Shown piece after piece: positions 1 to 8,102 of a DNA stretch of 64,000 nucleotides. Each line of letters starts with the position of its first letter. Within the stretch, counting starts at the first letter, position 1. Source of the DNA: Sphingobium sp. AS12 (GTDB taxonomy: Bacteria; Pseudomonadota; Alphaproteobacteria; Sphingomonadales; Sphingomonadaceae); the NCBI RefSeq assembly GCF_019097845.1, contig NZ_JAHRGM010000001.1, forward strand, positions 620,001-684,000, read 5' to 3'. The notes below the pieces were generated by a model that saw only the letters and a list, made by a program, of their open reading frames with translations, had not been told where the DNA came from and ran no database searches. The position numbers and the translations under genes were made by a program.

Positions 1-1400
1 GGAGCGATCCGCGCATCCTGCTCGAAGTCAGACGCCATCTGGCGCGCAGTTTCGATGTCAGCTTTGTCGATCCGGCGGAGTTCGACCGGCACCTGTCCAA
101 CCATTATGCGATGGATGGCAGCGCAGCGGCCATGGCCGGGTCGATCGACATGGGCGCGGACGAGCTGGACATGCTGGCGGCCGACATCCCGACCGCCGAC
201 GATCTGCTCGACAGCGCCGATGACGCGCCTGCGATCCGGCTGATCAACGGCATCATCGCCGAAGCCGCGCGGCAGGGCGTGTCGGACATTCATATAGAAC
301 CCTATGAAACCGGCCTGGTCGTGCGGATGCGGATCGACGGGGTGCTGCGCGAAACGCTGCGTATGCCGCCCCATGTCGCGCCGGTCGTGGTCAGCCGCGT
401 CAAGGTGATGGCACGGCTCGACATTGCCGAACGGCGCGTGCCGCAGGACGGGCGGATCGGCCTGACGCTGGGCGGCAAATTGCTCGACGTGCGCGTATCG
501 ACCCTGCCGAGCCGGGCGGGCGAGCGGGTGGTGCTGCGTATTCTCGACAAGGAAAATGCCGGGATCACGCTGGACCTGTTGGGCATGAACGGCGTGCCAG
601 ACCGGATTTTCCGCGAGGGGTTGAGCGAACCCAATGGCATCATTCTGGTCACCGGGCCGACAGGGTCGGGCAAGACGACGACGCTTTATGCCGGTTTGCG
701 GCAGCTCAATGATGGCAGCCGCAATATCCTGACCGTCGAGGATCCGGTCGAATATGCGATGGAGGGCGTTGGCCAGACGCAGGTGAATGCCAAGGTCGGC
801 CTGACCTTCGCGGCGGGGCTGCGCGCAATCCTGCGGCAGGATCCCGATGTGGTGATGGTCGGCGAAATCCGCGATCGCGAGACGGCGGAGATTGCGGTGC
901 AGGCATCGCTGACCGGGCATCTGGTGCTGTCCACGGTCCACACCAATGACGCGGTCGGCGCGATCACCCGGATGCGCGACATGCGGGTCGAACCCTTCCT
1001 GCTCGCCTCCACCCTGCGCGCGGTCATCGCCCAGCGGCTGGTGCGGCGGCTGTGCCAGCATTGCCGCGAACCGGTGCAGGCGGACAAGTCGGCCAGCGCG
1101 CTGCTGGGGTTCGACCCCGGCACGATCATCTACCGCGCCAAGGGCTGTAGCGAATGTGGCGGCACCGGCTACAAGGGCCGGATCGGCGTGTTCGAGGCGA
1201 TCCGGGTGGACGACACGATCCGCCGCCTGATCAACGATGGCGGTGATGAATCGTTGATCGCGCGCCACGCTTTCCTCAACGCCCCCAATCTGGGATCGGC
1301 GGCGCGGGCGCTGGTGCGCGACGGGCAGACCACGGCGGAGGAAGCCATCCGCGTGTCGCGGCGCGACAGCGTCGAGGCGGAAACCATCGTCGATGGCTGA
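1..1400 (+). CDS. gspE: Type II secretion ATPase GspE (5' end outside window)
   Basis: Cytoplasmic hexameric ATPase that powers pseudopilus assembly in type II secretion. The reading frame is open from base 3 of the window with no start codon, so the gene begins upstream. An ATG at 111 is internal and should not be taken as the start. Visible motifs are the Walker A loop GPTGSGKTTT (about 655-685), the Walker B region DVVMVGEIRD (about 847-876), and the zinc-binding cysteine pairs CQHC and CSEC (about 1056-1160) typical of GspE. The stop overlaps the gspF start in ATGGCTGA, showing translational coupling. gspC and gspD are expected just upstream but are not visible. Confidence 0.96.
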   Translation, partial: SDPRILLEVRRHLARSFDVSFVDPAEFDRHLSNHYAMDGSAAAMAGSIDMGADELDMLAADIPTADDLLDSADDAPAIRLINGIIAEAARQGVSDIHIEPYETGLVVRMRIDGVLRETLRMPPHVAPVVVSRVKVMARLDIAERRVPQDGRIGLTLGGKLLDVRVSTLPSRAGERVVLRILDKENAGITLDLLGMNGVPDRIFREGLSEPNGIILVTGPTGSGKTTTLYAGLRQLNDGSRNILTVEDPVEYAMEGVGQTQVNAKVGLTFAAGLRAILRQDPDVVMVGEIRDRETAEIAVQASLTGHLVLSTVHTNDAVGAITRMRDMRVEPFLLASTLRAVIAQRLVRRLCQHCREPVQADKSASALLGFDPGTIIYRAKGCSECGGTGYKGRIGVFEAIRVDDTIRRLINDGGDESLIARHAFLNAPNLGSAARALVRDGQTTAEEAIRVSRRDSVEAETIVDG

Positions 1401-2610
1401 GTTTGACTATGTCGCGATCGACCCGGCGGGCAAGGAACGGAAAGGCGCGCTGAAGGCCGAAACGCTGGAGGATGCGCGGGCGAAGCTCGACGCGCGCAAG
1501 CTGTTCATTGTCGAACTCAGCGCCGGCGCGGTCGAGATGGCGCGCAAGCGGACAGGCCTGTCGCTGCGCACGCTGCGCCTCAGCCCCAAGGAACTGACCC
1601 TGTTCACCCGCCAGCTGGCGACGCTGACGCAGGTCAGCCCGCTGGAGGAATCGCTGCGCACCATCGGGCGGCAGAGTGAGCAGGACCATGTCCGGCTCAT
1701 TGTCGGCAAGGTACATGGCGGCGTGATGGAAGGGCGGCGACTGGCCGATGCCCTGGGCGTGGAGCCGAAAAGTTTTCCCCCGCTCTATCGCGCGATGATC
1801 TCCGCTGGCGAAAGTTCGGGCAGCCTGCCCGCGATCATGGAGCGGCTTTCCGACCTGATGGAGCGGCAGGCGCTGATGCGGTCGAAAGTGCTGACCGCGA
1901 TTGCCTATCCGTCGGTGCTGGCCAGTTTTGCGGTGCTGGTGGTCGCGGCGCTGATGATCTTCGTCGTCCCAAAGGTGGTCGAGCAATTCGATACGGTCGG
2001 GCAGGAACTGCCGCTGCTGACCCGGATGGTGATGGGGCTGTCGGCCTTTCTGGCGGGCTGGTGGTGGCTGCTGCTGATCCTGATCGGGCTGGCTGGCGTC
2101 GGCTTCTGGCGGGCGATGAAGAATGAGCGCTTTCACTATCGCTTCGACGCCATGCTGCTGGGCCTGCCGGTGCTGGGCAAGCTGATCCGCGATCTGCACG
2201 CAGCGCGGATGGCGCGGACGCTCTCGACCATGGTGGCGAGCCGCCTGCCGTTGCTGGAGGGGCTGACTTTGACCGCCAACACGGTGCACAACCGGGTGCT
2301 GCGGCGCGCGTCGGATGACATTGTCGAGGCTATTCGTGGCGGCGGCAGCCTGTCGGCGGCGCTCCGGCGGTCCGGAGTTTTTCCGCCCTTGCTGGTCTAT
2401 CTGGCGGCAAGCGGCGAAAGCGCCGGGCGGCTCGACACGATGCTGGAGCGGGCAGCGGAATATCTGGAGCGCGAATTCGACGCCTTCACCTCCACCGCGC
2501 TCGCCATGCTCGAACCGATCATCATCATTATGATGGGCGCGATCGTCGCCGTCATCATCCTGTCCATCCTGCTGCCGATCTTGCAGCTGCAAAGCCTGAC
2601 CGGGGCTTAG
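1393..2610 (+). CDS. gspF: Type II secretion inner-membrane platform protein GspF
   Basis: Polytopic inner-membrane protein that anchors the pseudopilus machine and contacts GspE. At 405 residues it has the normal family length. It shows two repeated T2SSF-type cytoplasmic domains: one begins after the N-terminal region with ELTLFTRQLATLTQ, and the second follows RDLHAARMARTLSTM. Hydrophobic helices lie around residues 170-190 and 215-235, and the C-terminus is strongly hydrophobic. The ATG overlaps the end of gspE by 8 bases. It is followed after 9 bases by gspG. Confidence 0.96.
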   Translation: MAEFDYVAIDPAGKERKGALKAETLEDARAKLDARKLFIVELSAGAVEMARKRTGLSLRTLRLSPKELTLFTRQLATLTQVSPLEESLRTIGRQSEQDHVRLIVGKVHGGVMEGRRLADALGVEPKSFPPLYRAMISAGESSGSLPAIMERLSDLMERQALMRSKVLTAIAYPSVLASFAVLVVAALMIFVVPKVVEQFDTVGQELPLLTRMVMGLSAFLAGWWWLLLILIGLAGVGFWRAMKNERFHYRFDAMLLGLPVLGKLIRDLHAARMARTLSTMVASRLPLLEGLTLTANTVHNRVLRRASDDIVEAIRGGGSLSAALRRSGVFPPLLVYLAASGESAGRLDTMLERAAEYLEREFDAFTSTALAMLEPIIIIMMGAIVAVIILSILLPILQLQSLTGA

Positions 2611-2619
2611 GAGTTGAAT

Positions 2620-3162
2620 ATGGTTACACTAAAATCCGTTCGGGCTGAGCTTGTCGAAGCCCTGCCTTTCTTCAGAAGAAAAGAACAGTCCTTCGACAGG
2701 CTCAGGACGAACGGGGAAGAGGGATTTGGGTCCGTCAGACGTTCCGCCGAACATGGCTTCACCCTCGTGGAACTGATGGTCGTCATCGTCATCATCGGCC
2801 TGTTGGCGACGATCGTGGCGATCAACGTGATCCCCGCAACCGACACCGCGCGGGTAGAGAAGGCGAAGGCGGACATCGCGACCATCGAACAGGCGCTGGA
2901 GCAATATCGGCTCGACAATCTGACCTATCCGGCGGGGTCGGACGGGTTGCAGGCGCTGCTCAATCCACCCGCATCACTGGCGCAGCCGCAGCGTTACCGG
3001 CGTGGCGGCTATATCAAGAAGCTGCCCGACGATCCGTGGGGCCGCGCCTATGTCTATACCGTGCCGGGGCGCAAGGGCGCGTTCGACATCAGTTCGCTGG
3101 GCGCGGATGGCCAGCCGGGCGGCGAGAGTGAAAATGCGGATATCTATTCCAGCGAACTCTAA
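2620..3162 (+). CDS. gspG: Major pseudopilin GspG with a 46-residue leader made by a palindromic repeat
   Basis: Main subunit of the type II pseudopilus. The mature N-terminus is unmistakable: cleavage after Gly46 at EHG/FTLVELMVV, followed by the hydrophobic helix. The C-terminal part has the usual KLPDDPWGRAYVY and DISSLGADGQPGGE segments. The start is the ATG at 2620, with AGGAG 7 bases upstream; a TTG at 2614 is less likely. No ATG, GTG or TTG lies between this start and the cleavage site, so the leader must be about 46 residues instead of the usual 5-10. The extra residues come from a repeat at 2636-2714. The gene overlaps gspH by 29 bases. About 180 residues. Confidence 0.95.
   Translation: MVTLKSVRAELVEALPFFRRKEQSFDRLRTNGEEGFGSVRRSAEHGFTLVELMVVIVIIGLLATIVAINVIPATDTARVEKAKADIATIEQALEQYRLDNLTYPAGSDGLQALLNPPASLAQPQRYRRGGYIKKLPDDPWGRAYVYTVPGRKGAFDISSLGADGQPGGESENADIYSSEL
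2636..2714. repeat. Palindromic repeat (TTCGACAAGCTCAG family) inside the gspG leader
   Basis: Imperfect inverted repeat with arms CCGTTCGGGCTGAGCTTGTC and GACAGGCTCAGGACGAACGG around an unrelated centre. A second copy of the same family is intergenic at 18888-18962. It is read in frame as the middle of the GspG leader peptide, giving VRAELVEA then FDRLRTNG. Confidence 0.9.
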
Positions 3163-3607
3163 TCCTGCATCCGATGCAGGATTTACTCTGGTTGAGCTGA
3201 TGGTCGTCCTGACGATCATCGGCTTCATTTCGGCTGCCGTGGTGCTGGCCATCCCCGATCCGCGCGGGCGCGTGATCGAGGATGCCGACCGCTTCGCCGC
3301 GCGCGTTGCCGCCGCGCGCGACGAAGCGGTCGTGACCGCCGCGCCGATGGGACTGTGGGTGTCGGCCTCCGGCTATGGCTTTCAGCGCCGCGATGGCGGG
3401 CAATGGGTGGCGCTGGAGGACAAGCCCTTCGTCACCGCCAACTGGAAAGGCGGCACCCGCGCGCTGGTCGGCAAAGATGGGCGGCAGCAGATTGCGTTCG
3501 ACGGCACCGGCCTGCCGACTGACCCGCTGACCGTGACGCTGGCGCGCGAGGGCGAGCGGGTGTCGGTAACGGTCGACATGGCGGGGAAGGTCATGGTCGG
3601 TGGGTAG
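3134..3607 (+). CDS. gspH: Minor pseudopilin GspH
   Basis: Minor pseudopilin of the type II secretion tip complex. The prepilin motif is DAG/FTLVELMVVLTIIGF, with cleavage after residue 16, followed by one N-terminal helix and a small GspH-type beta domain. The ATG at 3134 is chosen because GGCGAGAG precedes it and because it gives a 16-residue leader; the frame stays open further upstream inside gspG, but that part is out-of-frame gspG sequence. It overlaps gspG by 29 bases. A perfect 11-bp inverted repeat (3161-3183) encodes the residues just before the cleavage site. About 157 residues. Confidence 0.93.
   Translation: MRISIPANSNPASDAGFTLVELMVVLTIIGFISAAVVLAIPDPRGRVIEDADRFAARVAAARDEAVVTAAPMGLWVSASGYGFQRRDGGQWVALEDKPFVTANWKGGTRALVGKDGRQQIAFDGTGLPTDPLTVTLAREGERVSVTVDMAGKVMVGG
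3161..3183. repeat. Near-gapless perfect inverted repeat at the gspG stop / gspH leader
   Basis: AATCCTGCATC, one central C, then GATGCAGGATT: an 11-bp perfect inverted repeat. Its left edge contains the last bases of the gspG TAA stop, and it encodes Asn-Pro-Ala-Ser-Asp-Ala-Gly immediately before the GspH cleavage site. It is shorter than the palindromes in gspG, gspI and gspJ. Whether it belongs to a repeat family cannot be told from this window. Confidence 0.75.
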
Positions 3608-4085
3608 AGGCCGTCTCCAACGTGTCCCCGCGCAGGCGGGGACCCAGTCCCGCGATCTGAACTGGGTCCCCGCCTGCGCGGGGACACGCTCAAGTGCCAA
3701 TGAGCGCGGCTTTACGCCTTTGATGCGTTCTGCCCAACAGGGCTTCACCCTCTTGGAAATGCTCGTCGCGCTGGCTGTGTTCAGTCTGGCGGCGCTGGCG
3801 CTGGTGCGGTTGCAGGGGGTGACGCTGCGCACGGCGGCTGATCTGGACAGCAAGGCGCTGGGCCAGATCGTCGCGCGCAACCTGATGGTCGATGCGCAGA
3901 GCGATCCGGTGCCGCCTTCGGTCGGAGAGGAAGCGGGCGAGGTCGAGAATGGCGGGCGGAGCTGGCATTGGAGCCGGACTGTCAAACCCACTGACGATCA
4001 ACGCCTGTTGCAGGTCGATCTGACCGTCGATGGCCAGCCGGGTGCGTCGCCCGTGGTGTTGAGTTTCGTCCGGGTGGTGGAGTGA
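3600..4085 (+). CDS. gspI: Minor pseudopilin GspI with a probable repeat-encoded long leader
   Basis: Minor pseudopilin that with GspJ and GspK forms the tip of the pseudopilus. Prepilin motif QQG/FTLLEMLVALAVFSLAAL. Two starts are possible. GTG at 3600 overlaps the gspH stop by 8 bases and has GGGGAAGG about 9 bases upstream; it gives a 48-residue leader containing the palindrome at 3621-3688. ATG at 3723 gives a conventional 7-residue leader (MRSAQQG) but has no clear ribosome binding site and would leave 115 untranslated bases after gspH. The GTG is preferred. With it the protein is 161 residues. Confidence 0.92.
   Translation: MGRGRLQRVPAQAGTQSRDLNWVPACAGTRSSANERGFTPLMRSAQQGFTLLEMLVALAVFSLAALALVRLQGVTLRTAADLDSKALGQIVARNLMVDAQSDPVPPSVGEEAGEVENGGRSWHWSRTVKPTDDQRLLQVDLTVDGQPGASPVVLSFVRVVE
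3621..3688. repeat. Perfect 28-bp inverted repeat inside the gspI leader
   Basis: The left arm at 3621-3648 (begins CGTGTCCCCGCGCAGGCGGG) and the right arm at 3661-3688 (ends CGCCTGCGCGGGGACACG) are exact reverse complements over 28 bases, separated by 12 bases. It is a different family from the palindromes in gspG and gspJ. In the GspI frame it reads VPAQAGTQ and WVPACAGT. Confidence 0.93.
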
Positions 4086-4804
4086 TGGCGATATTTACTT
4101 CCCCGTCATGCCGGGCTGGACCCGGCATCCAGTGCGGCAAGGCACAGCGGGTTGCGCCCTGGACCCCGGATCAAGTCCGGGGTGACGATGGATTCACGCT
4201 GATCGAACTGCTCGTCGCCCTGATGATCTTTGCGATGCTGGCCAGCGCCGGTGTTCTCCTGCTGGGCAACAGCGTGTCGGCGCAGGCACAGGTCAAGGCG
4301 CGGCTGGACGATATGGCAGCGGTGCAGCGGGCGGGCGGGGCGCTGGCGGGGGATCTGGGGCAGGCGGTGCCGCGCATCACCCGGACGGAGAGCGGCACGC
4401 TGGCCCCGGCCTTCTGGGCGCATCACGAAAGCGAGGATCAGCCGGTGATGCAATTTGTGCGCGGCGGCTGGGACAATCTGGGCGACCTGCCCCGGCCATC
4501 GCTGCAAAAGGTGGAATATTGGGTGCGGCAGGGGCGGCTGGAGCGGCGGACCTATGCGCAGCTGGATGGCGCGGCGGGGGATGAGCCTGCGGCGTTGCTG
4601 GACGATGTCGAGGCGGTCGCGCTGAAATTCCGTGATGCGGCGGGCAAATGGCGCGATGACTGGACCCCGACCCAGCCCGACCTGCTGCCCCGCGCGGTGG
4701 AGATGACGCTCACCCGCACTGGCGAACCGCCCGTCACCTTGCGCTTTCTCGTCGCGCCCGGCCCGGTCGAAAAGCCGATCATCGAAGGCGCACCCGGTGC
4801 CTGA
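4085..4804 (+). CDS. gspJ: Minor pseudopilin GspJ with a 36-residue repeat-derived leader
   Basis: Minor pseudopilin of the tip complex. Prepilin motif DDG/FTLIELLVALMIFAMLA, followed by a larger soluble domain, as usual for GspJ (239 residues). The ATG at 4085 overlaps the gspI stop as TGATG and has GGTGGAG just upstream. No other start codon lies between it and the cleavage site, so the leader must be about 36 residues and must include the palindrome at 4104-4187. It overlaps gspK by 8 bases. Confidence 0.94.
   Translation: MAIFTSPSCRAGPGIQCGKAQRVAPWTPDQVRGDDGFTLIELLVALMIFAMLASAGVLLLGNSVSAQAQVKARLDDMAAVQRAGGALAGDLGQAVPRITRTESGTLAPAFWAHHESEDQPVMQFVRGGWDNLGDLPRPSLQKVEYWVRQGRLERRTYAQLDGAAGDEPAALLDDVEAVALKFRDAAGKWRDDWTPTQPDLLPRAVEMTLTRTGEPPVTLRFLVAPGPVEKPIIEGAPGA
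4104..4187. repeat. Palindromic repeat (CGTCATGCCGG...GGGGTGACG family) inside the gspJ leader
   Basis: Imperfect inverted repeat with outer arms CGTCATGCCGGGCTGGACCC and GATCAAGTCCGGGGTGACG. It is a third sequence family, distinct from those in gspG and gspI. It is translated in the GspJ frame as RAGPGIQ and PWTPDQVRGDD, ending directly at the prepilin cleavage site. Confidence 0.88.
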
Positions 4805-5786
4805 TCCGCGCAAACCCAACGAGCGCGGCGCGGCACTGCTGACCGTGCTGCTGCTGGTGGCGGTGATGGCTGTAGTCGCCGCGACCGCGCTGGAGCGGGT
4901 GGCGTTGGCCACGCGGATGACCGGCAATGGTGGCGCGATCGATCAGGCGCGCGCCTATGCCGATGCCGCCACGGCGGTCGCGCGCTTGCGGATCGGCGAT
5001 CTGGTCGCGGCCAATCCGGCGAAGATCACGCTGGCGGGCGGCTGGCTGGGCGCGCCGCAGAGCATTCCGGTGCCGGGCGGCACCGCGACGGCGCGGGTCA
5101 CCGATGGCGGCAATTGCTTCAACCTCAACAGCGTGGTGAGTGGCGAGAGCGAGGCCAGCCTGAAGGTCCGGTCCATCGGCGTGTCGCAATTTCAGGCGCT
5201 GCTGGTGGCGCTGGGCGTCGATGCGCGGCAGGCGCAAAGCGCGGCGGCGGGGTTGGCCGACTGGATCGACAGCGACGGCGATCCGCAACCGGGCGGGGCG
5301 GAGGATGCCGTCTATGCGCAAATGCAGCGGCCCTATCGCGCTGCCAACCGGCTGATGATCGACGCCAGCGAATTGCGCGCGGTGAACGGGGTCACGCCCG
5401 CCATCTATGCGACGGTGCGGCCCTGGGTCTGTGCGCTGCCGGTCACGGATCTGTCGCCGATCAACATCAATACGCTGCTGCCGGAACAGGCACCGCTTTT
5501 CGCGATGCTGCTGCCGGGGCAATTGAGCGTCGCGCAGGCGCGGCAATTGCTGGCGCAGCGGCCCGTGGACGGCTACGGCAGCACGGTGCAATTCTGGGCC
5601 TTGCCCTCGCTCGCCGGCCTGTCGCCGATGACCGAGGTGGCCGAGCAGGTCAAATTGACGACGGGGTTTTTCGGAGTGGACGTGGCAGTGACTGTCGGGG
5701 GAACGCAACTGGTGGAGCGGTCGCTGATCGACGCGCGGGAAAGCCCCGCGACGGTGGTGCGGCGCAGCTGGGGCGCGGGGGCATGA
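4797..5786 (+). CDS. gspK: Minor pseudopilin GspK
   Basis: Largest minor pseudopilin, capping the pseudopilus tip with GspI and GspJ. The GTG at 4797 overlaps the end of gspJ. The leader is short (11 residues, MPDPRKPNERG), then AALLTVLLLVAVMAVVAAT as the hydrophobic helix; this junction has no palindrome, unlike the four before it. The insertion domain and the conserved segment INTLLPEQAPLFAML match the family. 329 residues. Its stop overlaps the gspL start. Confidence 0.93.
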   Translation: MPDPRKPNERGAALLTVLLLVAVMAVVAATALERVALATRMTGNGGAIDQARAYADAATAVARLRIGDLVAANPAKITLAGGWLGAPQSIPVPGGTATARVTDGGNCFNLNSVVSGESEASLKVRSIGVSQFQALLVALGVDARQAQSAAAGLADWIDSDGDPQPGGAEDAVYAQMQRPYRAANRLMIDASELRAVNGVTPAIYATVRPWVCALPVTDLSPININTLLPEQAPLFAMLLPGQLSVAQARQLLAQRPVDGYGSTVQFWALPSLAGLSPMTEVAEQVKLTTGFFGVDVAVTVGGTQLVERSLIDARESPATVVRRSWGAGA

Positions 5787-6901
5787 GTGCGCGCGACGCT
5801 CTGATCGTCTTTCTGCCCGAAGCGCAGGACGCGCCGCCGCACTGGATGCGGGTGGTCGATGGCACACTGGTGCAGTCGGGCGAGGGCGCGAACTGGCTGG
5901 CGGCGTGCGGTATAGCGGCCTTGCCCGACGCGGCGCGGGTGATGCTGGTGCCGCCTGCGGCATTGGTGGCGCTGCACTGGACGCTGCATCCCGATTTGCC
6001 GGTGCGGCAGGCGCGGGCGGCGGCGCGGCTGGCGGCGCTGGCGGAGGGAATCCTGCCTGCCGATCAGCTGTTTGCGGTGACCGATGCGCAGGATGATCCC
6101 GCGCAACCCCATATCGTCGCATTGGCGGCGCGGGGCGACATGCAGCATTGGCTGCTTTGGGCGCAGCATCATGGGCTGGACCCCGACATAATCGTGCCTG
6201 CGCCCCTTTTGCTGCCGGAGCCGGAGACTGGCTTTGCGCGCGGCGTGATGGGCGGCGTGACGGTATTGCGGGGCGCGGACATGGCGCTGACCGGGGACAT
6301 GGCCTTGCCCGCGCTGATCGGCGACGCGCCCGTTGTCGATGTGCCGCAGCGCGTGATCGAGGGGCGAGCGATTGCCGCGCTGGACACACCACCCATGGAC
6401 CTGCGGCAAGGTGACTTCGCCAAGCGGGTGCGGCGGCAGGTCGATCAGCGTGCGCTGAAACGGGTGGCGTTGTGGAGCGGGCTGATCCTGCTCGCGGCGC
6501 TGCTGATCGCACTGGTCGGCATCGTCAAAAGCCATCGCGAGGCCAGTCGGCTGGACGCGGAGAGCCTGGCGCTGGCGCAGCAGGTCGTTCCCGGCGCAAG
6601 CGATGCGCGCCAAGCGCTTGGCGCGATGGAGCAGCAGCTGGCCGCGCGAGGGGCTGGCGGACGGGCGTTTACTGCACCGGTCGCGGCGCTGATGGCAGCG
6701 ATGCAGGATGCGCCCGGCGTCGCGCTGACCAGCCTGTCGCGCGACCCGGACGGAATGCTGCGCGCGACGCTGGCGGCGGCGAAGGCGGATGACATCAACA
6801 TCGTGCTGCTCGCGCTTCAGGCGGCGGGCTTCACCATTACGGCGACCCCCGCGCAGGAGCCGGGCGGGCGGACGCTGGCAGAGATTACGGTGCGGTCATG
6901 A
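5783..6901 (+). CDS. gspL: Type II secretion inner-membrane protein GspL
   Basis: Bitopic protein that links the GspE ATPase to the periplasmic part of the machine and pairs with GspM. It has an actin-like cytoplasmic region (residues 1 to about 225), one membrane helix around residues 232-252 (LWSGLILLAALLIALVGIV), and a small ferredoxin-like periplasmic domain. The ATG at 5783 overlaps the gspK stop in ATGA. A longer open frame upstream is antisense-free but lies inside gspK and is ignored. 372 residues. The sequence is divergent, and order in the operon supports the call. Confidence 0.9.
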   Translation: MSARDALIVFLPEAQDAPPHWMRVVDGTLVQSGEGANWLAACGIAALPDAARVMLVPPAALVALHWTLHPDLPVRQARAAARLAALAEGILPADQLFAVTDAQDDPAQPHIVALAARGDMQHWLLWAQHHGLDPDIIVPAPLLLPEPETGFARGVMGGVTVLRGADMALTGDMALPALIGDAPVVDVPQRVIEGRAIAALDTPPMDLRQGDFAKRVRRQVDQRALKRVALWSGLILLAALLIALVGIVKSHREASRLDAESLALAQQVVPGASDARQALGAMEQQLAARGAGGRAFTAPVAALMAAMQDAPGVALTSLSRDPDGMLRATLAAAKADDINIVLLALQAAGFTITATPAQEPGGRTLAEITVRS

Positions 6902-7383
6902 TGGAACGGATGCAGGCACTCTGGGCGGAACGATCGCCCCGCGAACAAGTGATGCTGGGCGTGATGTTCGCCCTGCTGGCAGGCGTAATCCTCTGGTTCG
7001 GGGTGGCGATGCCGCTCGACCGGGCGCAGCGGTCGGCACGCGATACGCTGCTGGAAGCGACGGATCGCAACGCGGCGGTGCGCGCGGCGGTGCGGCAGTT
7101 GAAGGCGTTGCCCCGCGCGGTCGAAGGCGGCCCGTCCGCGCCGCTTGATCAGCTGGTCGGGCAGGGCGCAGGTGAAGCGGGGCTGACGCTGGAACGGGCG
7201 CAGGCGCAGGGACCGGACCGGATGGAGATTGCCATCGCATCGATCCGGCCGGTCGCGCTTTTCTCCTGGATCGCCACGCTGGAGGCGCAGGGGGTGCGGG
7301 TCGATACGATGAGTGCGCGGCCTGCGCCGACCGCTGGCAGCCTGTCGGTGCAGGCGGTGCTGGTGCGGGGAGCGGGGCAATGA
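6898..7383 (+). CDS. gspM: Type II secretion protein GspM
   Basis: Small bitopic partner of GspL. A short cytoplasmic tail with LWAERSPREQVMLGV is the recognisable GspM N-terminal signature; one membrane helix follows (about residues 18-38), then a periplasmic ferredoxin-like domain. 161 residues, the usual length. ATGA overlaps at both ends with gspL and gspN. Confidence 0.92.
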   Translation: MMERMQALWAERSPREQVMLGVMFALLAGVILWFGVAMPLDRAQRSARDTLLEATDRNAAVRAAVRQLKALPRAVEGGPSAPLDQLVGQGAGEAGLTLERAQAQGPDRMEIAIASIRPVALFSWIATLEAQGVRVDTMSARPAPTAGSLSVQAVLVRGAGQ

Positions 7384-8102
7384 TGGGCCTCACCCTCTCG
7401 CGCCGGATGCGGATCACGTTGTTGGTTATCGTGCTGCTGGGGCTGCTGCTATTCTTGCCTATGCGGGTCGCGCTGGGGCTGGCCGGGCTGGAGCGGCTGG
7501 GCGTGGCCGCGCGGGACGTGCGCGGGACGGTGTGGAGCGGGCGGATCGACCAGCTGATGCTGGGTGACATGCCGATGGGCAGCGTCCGCGCGGGCCTTTC
7601 GCCGCTGGCCTTGCTGACCGGCCGGGCGCGGTTTGACATTGCCCGGACCAAGGGGCTGGCCGACGACATATCCGGCGCGCTGACCGTCGGGTTCGGGCGG
7701 ATCGGGGTGGATGATGTGAGCGGCGCGGTGCCGCTGGGCCGCACCTTCGCGCCGCTGCCGATCACCAGTCTCCAGATGGAGGATGTGTCCGCCTATTTTA
7801 CCGGCGACCGTTGCGGTCATGCCGAGGGACGGGTGCGGGCGCGGATGGCCGGGCAGTTTCCGGGGCTGAACCTGTCGCAGGGTTTTTCGGGCGCTATCGC
7901 CTGCGATGGCGACGCGCTGTCGCTGCCGCTCGCCAGCCAGTCGGGCATGGAGACGATCGCGCTGCGTATCTGGCGGTCGGGCCGTTATAGCGCGACGATG
8001 CGGGTCGAAACCGCCGATCCCACGCTGGCATCATCGCTGGGGCAGGCGGGCTTTGCAACCGTCGGGAATGCGCAGGTGCTGAAGGTCGAAGGCACATTGT
8101 GA
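7380..8102 (+). CDS. gspN: Type II secretion protein GspN
   Basis: Accessory type II secretion protein of unsettled role, found in a subset of systems between gspM and gspO. It has one N-terminal membrane anchor (about residues 10-30) followed by a periplasmic beta-rich domain, with RDVRGTVWSGRIDQ near the start of the mature part as in the T2SN family. Two cysteines, in GDRCGHAEG and AIACDGDAL, could form a disulfide. 240 residues. It overlaps gspM by 4 bases, and its own stop overlaps the gspO GTG. Confidence 0.88.
   Translation: MMGLTLSRRMRITLLVIVLLGLLLFLPMRVALGLAGLERLGVAARDVRGTVWSGRIDQLMLGDMPMGSVRAGLSPLALLTGRARFDIARTKGLADDISGALTVGFGRIGVDDVSGAVPLGRTFAPLPITSLQMEDVSAYFTGDRCGHAEGRVRARMAGQFPGLNLSQGFSGAIACDGDALSLPLASQSGMETIALRIWRSGRYSATMRVETADPTLASSLGQAGFATVGNAQVLKVEGTL

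Noticed and set aside
1276-2592. 438-codon minus-strand open frame over gspF
   Set aside because: Antisense shadow; composition rich in Gln, Arg and His, unlike real proteins of this genome.
2636-4187. CRISPR-like repeat array in the gsp region
   Set aside because: The palindromes are unrelated to each other and lie inside coding frames with no regular spacers.
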